Positions 6,175-12,786 of a stretch of DNA of 12,786 nucleotides are shown here, piece by piece (within the stretch, counting starts at the first letter, position 1; each line of letters starts with the position of its first letter). Location of the stretch: assembly GCA_038230775.1 (NCBI GenBank), contig JBBRMQ010000118.1, positions 1 through 12,786 of the forward strand, written 5' to 3'. Source of the DNA: JBBRMQ01 sp038230775. Its GTDB lineage: Bacteria; Acidobacteriota; Thermoanaerobaculia; Gp7-AA8. The position numbers were made by a program, and so were the translations under genes. A model generated the notes under the pieces. The model was not told where the DNA came from, did no database searches, and saw nothing but the letters and a program-made list of their open reading frames with translations.

Positions 6175-7222
6175 CGATCGCGCGAATCTCCACGATCTCG
6201 CGCCGGCCGACCTGCATCACACTCTCGCCGATCGCGTCTCTCCGCCGTTCCGCGCGAAACAGATCGAGGACTGGCTGCTGGTGCGCGGCGTCGATTCGTT
6301 CGATGCGATGACCAACGTGCCCAGAGAGCTACGCGCGAAGTTGGCCGAGGACTTCAGCGCGGCGTTTCCGAAGGTGATCGAGCGGACGACGCCGGCGTCC
6401 GACGGCAGCCGTAAGTATCTGTTCGTGCTCGAAGACGGCAATCGCATCGAGTCGGTGTACATGCCGATGCGCGACCGCACCAGCGTGTGCCTGTCATCGC
6501 AGGCGGGATGCGCGGTCGGCTGCACGTTCTGCGTGACGGGGTTCTTCGGCGCTGGACGCAACCTGACGCCGTCGGAGATGCTTGGACAGCTCTTCACCGT
6601 GCAGCACGACCACGACGTGCCGATGGAAATGATGAACGTCGTGTTCATGGGCATGGGCGAGCCGCTGCTCAACTTCGATCACCTCGTCACCACGCTCGAA
6701 TCGCTCTACGTGAACATCGCGCCGAAGCGGATCACGGTGTCGACGTCGGGGATCATTCCGGGCATCGACGATCTGGCGAAGCTCGACCGGCGGCCGAATC
6801 TCGCGATCTCGATCAACGCGCCCGATCGCGCGCGGCGCGAAGAGATCATGCCGATCACGACGAAGTATCCGATCGACGAGTTGATCGAGTCGCTGCATCG
6901 CTATCCGGCCGAGAAGGGGCGCGATCTCACCATCGAGTACGTGCTCCTTGCAGGATGGAATGATGCGGTACGCGATGCGGTCGCGCTGGCGAAGTTGATC
7001 CGCGGATTGAACGCCAAGGTCAACGCCATTCCTTTCAACGAGGACCCGAATCTACCCTCGTGGATGAAGCGTCCATCGGATGCCGCGATCGATCATTTCG
7101 TCGACACCCTCGTGCGACACGACGTCGCGGTGACCGTGCGGCGGTCGAAGGGACGCGACATCGCCGCGGCATGCGGACAGTTGCGCGGCAAGACCGAGCG
7201 GCAGAAGCGCAGAGTTGGTTAA
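6164..7222 (+). CDS. rlmN: RlmN, radical SAM 23S rRNA (adenine-C2) methyltransferase
   Basis: The 352-residue product has the full RlmN pattern. The Cys-rich motif QAGCAVGCTFC (C116, C120, C123) binds the radical-SAM [4Fe-4S] cluster. VFMGMGEPLLN (about 160-170) is the SAM-binding GEP motif, followed by VSTSG and the NLAISINAP strand. The C-terminal Cys337 in AACGQL corresponds to the methyl-carrying catalytic Cys; C116-C123 and Cys337 are all present, so the enzyme looks active. Family knowledge: it makes 2-methyladenosine at A2503 of 23S rRNA, and in characterised bacteria also at A37 of some tRNAs, acting in the cytoplasm. The GTG at 6164 overlaps the upstream gene and gives the length usual for the family. 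The neighbouring tRNA gene and small ORF make a translation-related context. Confidence 0.95.
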   Translation: MTTSDRANLHDLAPADLHHTLADRVSPPFRAKQIEDWLLVRGVDSFDAMTNVPRELRAKLAEDFSAAFPKVIERTTPASDGSRKYLFVLEDGNRIESVYMPMRDRTSVCLSSQAGCAVGCTFCVTGFFGAGRNLTPSEMLGQLFTVQHDHDVPMEMMNVVFMGMGEPLLNFDHLVTTLESLYVNIAPKRITVSTSGIIPGIDDLAKLDRRPNLAISINAPDRARREEIMPITTKYPIDELIESLHRYPAEKGRDLTIEYVLLAGWNDAVRDAVALAKLIRGLNAKVNAIPFNEDPNLPSWMKRPSDAAIDHFVDTLVRHDVAVTVRRSKGRDIAAACGQLRGKTERQKRRVG

Positions 7223-7229
7223 CGAACCA

Positions 7230-7355
7230 CCCACCCACACCGGTTCCTCGCTACGCTCGGAATGACAGCCTATCTTGCCGAGGTATATGACGGCGACTCT
7301 CCGCCGCGCCGGAAGGGTGTCATCCCGAGCGTAGCGAGGGACCGGTGTGGGTGGG
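7230..7355. repeat. long inverted repeat between convergent rlmN and thpR
   Basis: Arms 7230-7267 and 7318-7355 are inverted copies matching at 36 of 38 positions, separated by about 50 bases. The motif ctcgctacgctcggaatgac and its inverse belong to a type of dispersed intergenic repeat seen widely in bacterial genomes. It begins 7 bases after the rlmN stop. The right arm encodes the last residues and stop of thpR. As RNA it would fold into a strong hairpin from either strand, so it could serve as a bidirectional boundary for the two converging transcripts. Confidence 0.88.
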
Positions 7356-7859
7356 CGGCAGCAAGCCCCACGTCTTTAGCGGTGTGTGAACCGCTCCATT
7401 CGGATTCAACTGACTCGCGTACAGCGTGACGCGATCGACAATGAATGCTGCTGAGTAGTCGCGCAGCTCCTGCTCGAACAACGCGATCGCATCTAAAGGC
7501 CACGGATCGCGCATCCGGACGAGTGTGAGATGCGGCTTGAACGGCTTCGCGTCGAAGTCGATCCCGTGGAGCCCTTCGCGAACGCGATGCGCCAGATCGA
7601 GAAATCGCTCCGCCGGCTCCACGCCCACCCACCCTACGCGAGGGCGGCGGCGGTCGGGAAAGAACCCGCAGCCCTGCAGTCGCGCTTCGAAGGGAGGGCC
7701 GGGTTCGATGCGGATGCGATCGACGACCGATTCCTCCTGCTCGCCGAGAAACGCGAACGTCAGATGCTGCGATTCGGGCCGCACCCACGACGCGCGCGGG
7801 AACTTCGAGCGATCGACGCGCACCCCGACCGGAACGTGCGTCGCGATGAAGAGGCGCAA
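7320..7859 (-). CDS. thpR: RNA 2',3'-cyclic phosphodiesterase (2H phosphoesterase, ThpR/LigT family)
   Basis: The 179-residue product has both HxTx motifs of the 2H phosphoesterase fold: HLTF at 32-35 and HLTL at 110-113, each in the usual context (WVRPESQHLTFAFLGE and FKPHLTLVRM). The N-terminus, MRLFIATHVP, is typical. Family knowledge: it hydrolyses 2',3'-cyclic phosphates on RNA ends to 2'-phosphates. The start is TTG at 7859, one base after the FumC stop, so translation is probably coupled to the operon upstream. The last dozen residues (THTGPSLRSG and the stop) come from the inverted repeat at 7318-7355, so the native C-terminus has been replaced. Both catalytic motifs are intact, so activity may be kept. 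Confidence 0.9.
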   Translation of the reverse strand: MRLFIATHVPVGVRVDRSKFPRASWVRPESQHLTFAFLGEQEESVVDRIRIEPGPPFEARLQGCGFFPDRRRPRVGWVGVEPAERFLDLAHRVREGLHGIDFDAKPFKPHLTLVRMRDPWPLDAIALFEQELRDYSAAFIVDRVTLYASQLNPNGAVHTPLKTWGLLPPTHTGPSLRSG

Positions 7860-7860
7860 C

Positions 7861-9231
7861 TCAGTCGTCCTGGCCAGCCAGGAACTCCGGCGTGAAGATG
7901 CGCGCGATCTCTTCTTCGCTCAGGATCTTTTTCTCGCGAAGCAGCTTCGGAATCGGGGTGCCGGTTTTCGCCGACTCTTTCGCGATCTCCGCCGCGCGCG
8001 CGTAGCCGATGATCGGGTTGAGCGCCGTGGCCAGCGACGGCGAACTGACGTAATACGCCTCGCAGCGCGCGCGATCGGCTTCGATCCCGCGAATCGCTTT
8101 CTCCACGAACACCGGCAGGTAGTTCTTCAGGATCTCGATCGAGAACAGCAGCTCGTACGCCATGAGCGGCATCATTACGTTCAGCTCGAGCTGCCCCGCC
8201 TGCACGGCGAGCGCGATGGTGGTGTCCGCGCCGATGATGTGAAAGAGCACCTGATTCATGCACTCGAGCATCGACGGATTCACCAAGCCCGGCATGATCG
8301 AAGACCCTGGCTGCACCGCGGGAAGAATGATCTCCGCGAGCCCGGTCTGCGGACCCGAGGCGAGGAGACGCAGGTCGTTCGTGATGCGCGTCATCTCCAG
8401 CGCGAAGTTGCGCAGCGCGCCCGACACCGCGGAAACGGGAAGCTGCGATTGCATCGCTTCGCGCAGGTCGTCGGTCGTCGTGAACTCGAAGCCCGTCATC
8501 TCGTTGATGTGTTTGACGACCAGCTTGCGATAGCCTTTCGCGGCGTTCATTCCGGTGCCGGCGGCCGTGCCTCCGATGCCGAGTGTGGATAGCTCTTCGC
8601 CGGCCTGCACCAGGAGCGTGTTCGCGCGCCTCACCGCGGCGCCATAGGCGGCGAACTCCTGTCCGAGCGTCACCGGAACGGCGTCCTGAAGATGCGTTCG
8701 CCCCGATTTGATGACGTCTTTGAACTGGCGACCTTTTGCCTGAAGCGTCAGTGCCAGCGCCTCGATCTCCGGAATGAGGTCGTGCAGCAGCACCTTCCCG
8801 GCGACACGGATCGCCGTCGGCACCACGTCGTTCGTCGACTGCGCCATGTTTACGTGATCGTTCGGATTGATCGCCACTGCGGACGATCGGCCGGCGAGCG
8901 TGCCGATCACCTCGTTGACGTTCATGTTGAACGACGTGCCCGCGCCAGCCTGAAAGACATCCACCACGAACTGATCGCGATACTTCGCTTCGTTGTTCAG
9001 CAGCTCGTCGCACGCGGCGATGATCGCTGCTGCGCGCTTCTCGTCAAGCACGCCGAGCTCGCGATTCGCGAGCGCTGCGGCTTTCTTGATGATGATGAAT
9101 GCGCGGATGAAGACCGGATGCTCGCGCAGACCGCTGACTGGAAAGTTCTCCACGGCGCGTTGCGTCTGGGCGCCGTACAGGGCGTTGTCGGGAACGGCAA
9201 TCTCGCCGAGCGTGTCGCGTTCGATTCTCAT
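7861..9231 (-). CDS. fumC: class II fumarate hydratase-like enzyme (FumC/aspartase superfamily) with altered signature Lys
   Basis: The product has 456 residues from ATG 9231 (MRIERDTLGE, the typical FumC start) or 463 from an overlapping GTG at 9252. Family motifs run in order: ALYGAQTQRAVENFP, TSFNMNVNEV, HVNMAQSTND, SGRTHLQDAVPVTLGQEF with the catalytic-dyad His (about 180), and PGSSIMPGLVNPSM with the catalytic Ser. GRTH rather than GRTQ favours fumarase over aspartase. Family knowledge: FumC reversibly hydrates fumarate to L-malate in the TCA cycle, as an iron-free homotetramer. The odd point is LVNP, where the signature is nearly always KVNP; that Lys contacts the substrate. The codon is TTG, two changes from AAG. 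It directly follows the class I fumarase genes, so the cell may encode oxygen-sensitive and oxygen-stable enzymes together, or this copy may have another substrate. Confidence 0.88.
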   Translation of the reverse strand: MRIERDTLGEIAVPDNALYGAQTQRAVENFPVSGLREHPVFIRAFIIIKKAAALANRELGVLDEKRAAAIIAACDELLNNEAKYRDQFVVDVFQAGAGTSFNMNVNEVIGTLAGRSSAVAINPNDHVNMAQSTNDVVPTAIRVAGKVLLHDLIPEIEALALTLQAKGRQFKDVIKSGRTHLQDAVPVTLGQEFAAYGAAVRRANTLLVQAGEELSTLGIGGTAAGTGMNAAKGYRKLVVKHINEMTGFEFTTTDDLREAMQSQLPVSAVSGALRNFALEMTRITNDLRLLASGPQTGLAEIILPAVQPGSSIMPGLVNPSMLECMNQVLFHIIGADTTIALAVQAGQLELNVMMPLMAYELLFSIEILKNYLPVFVEKAIRGIEADRARCEAYYVSSPSLATALNPIIGYARAAEIAKESAKTGTPIPKLLREKKILSEEEIARIFTPEFLAGQDD

Positions 9232-9248
9232 TCGTGGCCCCACACTGC

Positions 9249-9848
9249 TCACGCCTTGAGCGCAGCAAGATTCTTGCGCGATTCCTCGAACACCTGCTTG
9301 TGCAGCGATTGACCGTGTGCGTCCATGGTCACGATCGCCATGAAATCTTCCACCCAGAGATGCCAGATCGCCTCGGGCGATCCGAGGTCGAGCCAGTCGA
9401 CGCCGTCAACACGCTTGACCGACGCGGCGCAGACCTGAGCGGCGCCGCCGATGGCGTGCAGGTACACGGCGCCGTACTCCTTGCACGCGGCGAGCGTCTT
9501 CTCTCCCATGCCGCCCTTGCCGATGACGCCGCGGATCTTGTAGTCGCGGATCACTTCCCACTGGTAAGGCTCTTCACGCGACGACGTCGTCGGGCCTGCT
9601 GCTTTGCAGACCCACTGGTCGCCCTCTTTCACCATCACCGGACCGCAGTGATAAATGATGTGACCGTTGAGATCGACAGGAGGCGTCACGCCTTCGTGAA
9701 TTCGATGGTGAACGGCGTCGCGGCCGGTGAAGAGGCGGCCGGAGATCGCCACCGTGTCGCCGACTTTCAGCGAGCGGATCGTTGCTTCGTCGATTGGGGT
9801 CGTCAGTTTGATCACGATGAGAATGAATTCTTCATTCAGTACAGCCAT
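9249..9848 (-). CDS. class I (Fe-S) fumarate hydratase, beta subunit
   Basis: From ATG 9848 (MAVLNEEFILIVIKLTTPID) the product has 199 residues. The swivelling C-terminal domain of class I fumarases/tartrate dehydratases is clear: LKVGDTVAISGRLFTGRDAVHHR near the start, then GHIIYHCGPVMV, WEVIRDYKIRGVIGKGGMG, YLHAIGGAAQV, and GSPEAIWHLWVEDFMAIVTMDAHG. It forms part of the active site together with the alpha subunit. A longer in-frame extension to 9905 exists, but it lies within the alpha gene. The start overlaps the alpha gene end by 13 bases. Its TGA shares bases with a GTG that could start the FumC-like protein. Tartrate dehydratase is the main alternative, but the FumC neighbour favours fumarase. 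Confidence 0.92.
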   Translation of the reverse strand: MAVLNEEFILIVIKLTTPIDEATIRSLKVGDTVAISGRLFTGRDAVHHRIHEGVTPPVDLNGHIIYHCGPVMVKEGDQWVCKAAGPTTSSREEPYQWEVIRDYKIRGVIGKGGMGEKTLAACKEYGAVYLHAIGGAAQVCAASVKRVDGVDWLDLGSPEAIWHLWVEDFMAIVTMDAHGQSLHKQVFEESRKNLAALKA

Positions 9849-10747
9849 TCCGAAACGCTTCCACGTTGATCCAGCCGCGCTCCCCGTCTCCGGTACGCCC
9901 AGCACATGTACGCCACGCTGACGAAATACGACGCGGGCAGGCGATTGAGTTTTCCGATCTTGCAGGCGAGGAGCGTTGTCTTGCCGCCGAATCCCATCGG
10001 ACCGATGCCCGACTGATTCGCTTTGTCGACCACGCGCAACTCCAGATCGCCGAGCAACGGATCGGAGTTCGTGTCGTCGAGTAGCCGCAGCAGTTGCTCC
10101 TTCGCGTGCTGGTAGCCGGTGGTGCGATCGCCGCCGATGCAGACGCCGAGGATTCCGGGGCCGCAGCCCTGACCCTGCGCCTGCAGGATGCAGTCGAGGA
10201 TGGCGTTCTCAACGCCCTTCAAATCGCGTCCGCCGTGGTCGGGGTGGGGCAGCGAGTATTGGGCGTTCATGTTCTCGCAGCCGCCGCCCTTCAGCATCAG
10301 CTTCACTTCGACGTGCGGCTCGCGCCACTGATCAAAATGAAAAACGGGTGAGCCGGGACCAGTGTTGTCGCCGGTGTTCTTCCCGGTCACGCTGTCGACG
10401 CTGTTCTGTCGCAGGTACCCCTTCTTCGTGGCCGCCCGCACCGCCTCGGTCGTCGTCTCTTCGAATTCGATCTGGTCGTAGCCAACCGGCGTGTTCACAT
10501 AGAAGAGGATGGAACCGGTGTCCTGACAGAGTGGCAGCGAGCTCTCGCGTGCGAGGCCGATGTTGCAGCCGATGACGTTGAGCGCGACGTCGGCGTTCGA
10601 TCCCTCCACCTCGCTCTTCCGGGCGTTGGTGACCGCGCGCACGACGTCGTCGGGAAGCTGCGTCGACGTGCGGCGGATGAGCTCCAGGATCGATTCAAAA
10701 ATCGCGGATTGCGGGGCTGGCTCGTCAAGTGGGGCGGTGGCGCTCAT
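9836..10747 (-). CDS. class I (Fe-S) fumarate hydratase, alpha subunit
   Basis: From ATG 10747 (MSATAPLDEPAP) the product has 303 residues, normal for the separate alpha subunit. Three Cys expected to ligate the [4Fe-4S] cluster are visible: C74 in LPLCQDTGS, C195 in GQGCGPG and C282 in YMCWAYRR. Their spacing is close to that of the E. coli tartrate dehydratase alpha subunit. Other family motifs are NTGDNTGPGSP, LMLKGGGCENMN and GVCIGGDR. Family knowledge: the alpha-beta enzyme converts fumarate and malate, and its exposed cluster is oxygen-sensitive. A GGAG at 10757-10760, nine bases upstream, is a good ribosome-binding site. The start overlaps the stop of the membrane spermidine-synthase-like gene as ATGA. 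The end overlaps the beta start by 13 bases, so all are co-transcribed. Confidence 0.93.
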   Translation of the reverse strand: MSATAPLDEPAPQSAIFESILELIRRTSTQLPDDVVRAVTNARKSEVEGSNADVALNVIGCNIGLARESSLPLCQDTGSILFYVNTPVGYDQIEFEETTTEAVRAATKKGYLRQNSVDSVTGKNTGDNTGPGSPVFHFDQWREPHVEVKLMLKGGGCENMNAQYSLPHPDHGGRDLKGVENAILDCILQAQGQGCGPGILGVCIGGDRTTGYQHAKEQLLRLLDDTNSDPLLGDLELRVVDKANQSGIGPMGFGGKTTLLACKIGKLNRLPASYFVSVAYMCWAYRRRGARLDQRGSVSEWLY

Positions 10748-12786
10748 CGTGGAAGGCTCCGGCTCTCGAGTGTATCGCCCGCCATAACCGCGGACAACCG
10801 GTCGGTCATCCCTCGCCGAAAGAGCAGCATCGCGCCGAGATAGAGGGCCAGAGCGAGAAGAGTGAGGGCCCGCAAGCCGGTGACCGTGGACAGAAACTCG
10901 AGGCATCCTCCTACCACCGCACCCAGCAGATTGCAGCCGAGCGATGCATTCGGCTTCGCGGCCTGGGCGAAGACTGTCGAGAAGATCACGCCGGCGAACC
11001 CCACGGGCAGAGCGGCGAGGAGCGGTCCGAGAATTGAACGCGCCCAGAAGGGAAGCGCAAGCAGGAGATCGGGCCGGACGGCATAGTTGATGAGCAGAGC
11101 CGCGAAGAGAAGCGCGAAGATGATGTTCATGTCCGGCCGGGGGCCCCGGCGAACGTACGCATTGGCGAAGAACACCACGGCGAGGATGCCCGCGAACACC
11201 GCCGCGTTCACGATCCATGTCGAGCCGAAGAGAAGCGAGAGATCGGTCACGCTGCGGGTCTCGATGAGAAGAAACGCGATACCCATCACGAACAGCAGCG
11301 GATCGAATGTCGCGCGTTGAAACATCTCCCGCCCGAAGGCCAGCCGCGTCGAGACAGCAGCGATCACCAGGATGGCTCCGAGCATGGCCAGGTAGCCGAA
11401 CGGCACCTCATGCGGCTTCAGGTACAGAAACGGCCAGTCATCGGTCGCCGGCCGAACGGAGGAGAGGTCGGGTGGCGGGATCGTCCGCATCCCCAGCCGC
11501 TTCGCGAGCACGGGCGCGGCAATGCCCTTCGTCACGATGTAAAAGCGGCCGTTCTGGATCGAGTGCGGCACGATCACTGGCTCGACCCCGGTCGCTTCCC
11601 GGACGATCGCGTACAGGCGGTCAGACAGCCAGATGCGATCGCCGATGGCGAAGCTGATACTCATGATTCCAGGCGTACGTACGTGTGCCCACGCCGAGCG
11701 AATCGCTTCGACGGTGTACACGTAGTTGTCGAGCCGGAGCGAGGACATGGCGGAAAAGATGGCGTGCGAGTCGAGCAGACCGAAGACGACCGCGTCGAAG
11801 TCGCCGTGTTGGCGTTCGAAGTAGGCGCGCGCGTCATTGATCACCGCCACGGTCCGCGGCGTCGAGTACGGATGCTCCGGATGAAGGTCGCGCCCGATCT
11901 CGATGATGCGAGGGTCGATGTCGACGGAGACCACCGAACGAAACCCCTGCCGCAGAGCAGCGGCGACGTCATTCCCGGTCCCGGCACCGACGACCAGCGC
12001 GCGGTCGCCATGCGGTGCGAGATAGAACGGAAGGCGATAAGCCGTTTCCGCCATGAGAAGGCGCGCTCTTACGTCCGGAGGCAGTGTCGGATCCGAGAGA
12101 TGCCGCGCGGAGAAGTCATGCATGTATTGATGAAAATCGCGGTTGACCGAGAGGCGGATCGGCGCCCCTGTGATCTCGGCGGCGCGATCGAGATCGATCC
12201 GGTAATACGGCGAGAAGAGCGCGCCGCGAATCGAGATCGCAGCGAACGTGATGGCGGCGGCGAGCGAGAGCCAACTCCACCATTTGCGCGACATCCATGC
12301 GAGCGGCAAGCCGGCCAGGGCCAGCCAGACCGGCGGCGGCGTGCGCGTCGCGGAAACGATGGCCATCGCCACCACTCCGCCGAACGAGCCCGCGAGATCG
12401 ACGGCATACGCCTCGAGTGCATTGGACTGCGCGAAAATCTCGCCCACCCGCGTTGCCGCCAGCAGAAACACTCCTACGACCGCGGCGAACAGCGCCACGA
12501 TGATGGTCATGCTGACGGCGAAGTTCCGCGCGCCCTCCATGCCCCACATCGAGATGGCGTTTCCCGGCAGCCGAGTGTGCAGAATTTGCAGCTTCTCGGA
12601 GTAGGCCAGAACGCCTGAGAGCGCTGCCAGAGCGGGGAGCGTCCAGTGAAACAGCCAGGGCCGGCGCCTGCCGAGCGCCACGCCGAGGCCCATGCCGAGG
12701 AACGCACCGATGAGAAGGACGTTGCCGAGATACGCGAAGAGAGTGACCTGTTGGGACATCCAGCGGATGATCGTCAACTCGAGCGC
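10744..12786 (-). CDS. membrane-embedded spermidine/spermine synthase-like protein (5' partial)
   Basis: The frame runs off the right edge (residues A-L-E precede the first possible start at 12777), so the N-terminus lies outside. About 680 residues are visible. Roughly the first 190 form several membrane helices (for example NVLLIGAFLGMGLGVAL). The middle, about 255-420, is a soluble Rossmann methyltransferase-like domain: ALVVGAGTGNDVAAALRQG, SVVSVDIDPRIIEIGRDLHP, then INDARAYF and FDAVVFGLLDSH. These match the spermidine synthase fold. From about 460 a second set of helices follows, with GIAFLLIETRSVTDLSLLFGST typical of the family. Membrane-fused homologues of this type have no settled function; soluble relatives transfer aminopropyl groups from decarboxylated SAM. 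Its stop overlaps the fumarase alpha start by ATGA, placing it first among the visible genes of the operon. Confidence 0.85.
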   Translation of the reverse strand, partial: ALELTIIRWMSQQVTLFAYLGNVLLIGAFLGMGLGVALGRRRPWLFHWTLPALAALSGVLAYSEKLQILHTRLPGNAISMWGMEGARNFAVSMTIIVALFAAVVGVFLLAATRVGEIFAQSNALEAYAVDLAGSFGGVVAMAIVSATRTPPPVWLALAGLPLAWMSRKWWSWLSLAAAITFAAISIRGALFSPYYRIDLDRAAEITGAPIRLSVNRDFHQYMHDFSARHLSDPTLPPDVRARLLMAETAYRLPFYLAPHGDRALVVGAGTGNDVAAALRQGFRSVVSVDIDPRIIEIGRDLHPEHPYSTPRTVAVINDARAYFERQHGDFDAVVFGLLDSHAIFSAMSSLRLDNYVYTVEAIRSAWAHVRTPGIMSISFAIGDRIWLSDRLYAIVREATGVEPVIVPHSIQNGRFYIVTKGIAAPVLAKRLGMRTIPPPDLSSVRPATDDWPFLYLKPHEVPFGYLAMLGAILVIAAVSTRLAFGREMFQRATFDPLLFVMGIAFLLIETRSVTDLSLLFGSTWIVNAAVFAGILAVVFFANAYVRRGPRPDMNIIFALLFAALLINYAVRPDLLLALPFWARSILGPLLAALPVGFAGVIFSTVFAQAAKPNASLGCNLLGAVVGGCLEFLSTVTGLRALTLLALALYLGAMLLFRRGMTDRLSAVMAGDTLESRSLPR

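Noticed and set aside
7525..8592. 355-codon plus-strand frame opposite thpR and fumC
   Set aside because: Antisense to two recognisable enzymes; no motifs, Arg/His-rich shadow.
7760..9013. 417-codon minus-strand frame inside fumC
   Set aside because: Out-of-frame shadow of fumC, low-complexity product.
11317..12618. 433-codon plus-strand frame opposite the membrane protein
   Set aside because: It is antisense to a clear family member; its His/Arg/Asp-rich product is a typical mirror of GC-rich coding DNA.

Overview
The window is a GC-rich bacterial chromosome segment. Composition, compact gene order and two kinds of dispersed palindromic repeat (one inside a coding frame, one at a gene end) fit a soil or sediment lineage such as Acidobacteriota. 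That placement is a guess from style; there is no rRNA or other decisive marker gene here.

Layout: (1) 1-1153, plus strand: the 3' end of an RHS-type polymorphic toxin gene with a His/Asp-rich C-terminal tip, overlapped by ATGA with a small gene in the immunity position. (2) 1154-1955: about 800 bases without a convincing gene, filled with large imperfect palindromes, one of which has attC-like architecture. (3) 1956-3314, minus strand: a ClpP-fold serine dehydrogenase-type proteinase gene broken by a one-base frameshift, a small hypothetical ORF overlapping its start, and tRNA-Asn(GTT). (4) 3492-4553, plus: a secreted PEGA-domain outer-membrane beta-barrel protein. (5) 4721-7222, plus: a promoter, tRNA-Cys(GCA), a HhH-GPD DNA glycosylase whose ATG shares a base with the tRNA CCA end and which carries an in-frame palindromic repeat, a small conserved-looking hypothetical gene, and rlmN. 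(6) 7230-7355: a long inverted repeat between convergent genes that supplies the last codons and stop of thpR. (7) 7320-12786, minus: a tightly packed set transcribed in the order membrane-embedded spermidine-synthase-like protein (5' end outside the window), class I Fe-S fumarase alpha, class I fumarase beta, class II FumC-like enzyme, thpR. Neighbouring genes overlap or are separated by at most a few bases.

How it works together: the minus-strand cluster pairs an oxygen-sensitive Fe-S fumarase with a class II fumarase homologue. The class II protein lacks the normally conserved Lys of the GSSIMPGKVNP signature, so it may have a changed role. The plus-strand cluster joins tRNA, DNA repair and ribosome modification genes. 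The left edge is accessory: a probable toxin/immunity pair next to structured non-coding DNA. The most unusual items are the palindrome field with the attC-like site, the repeats domesticated into two coding sequences, the Lys-to-Leu change in the FumC homologue, and the frameshifted proteinase.
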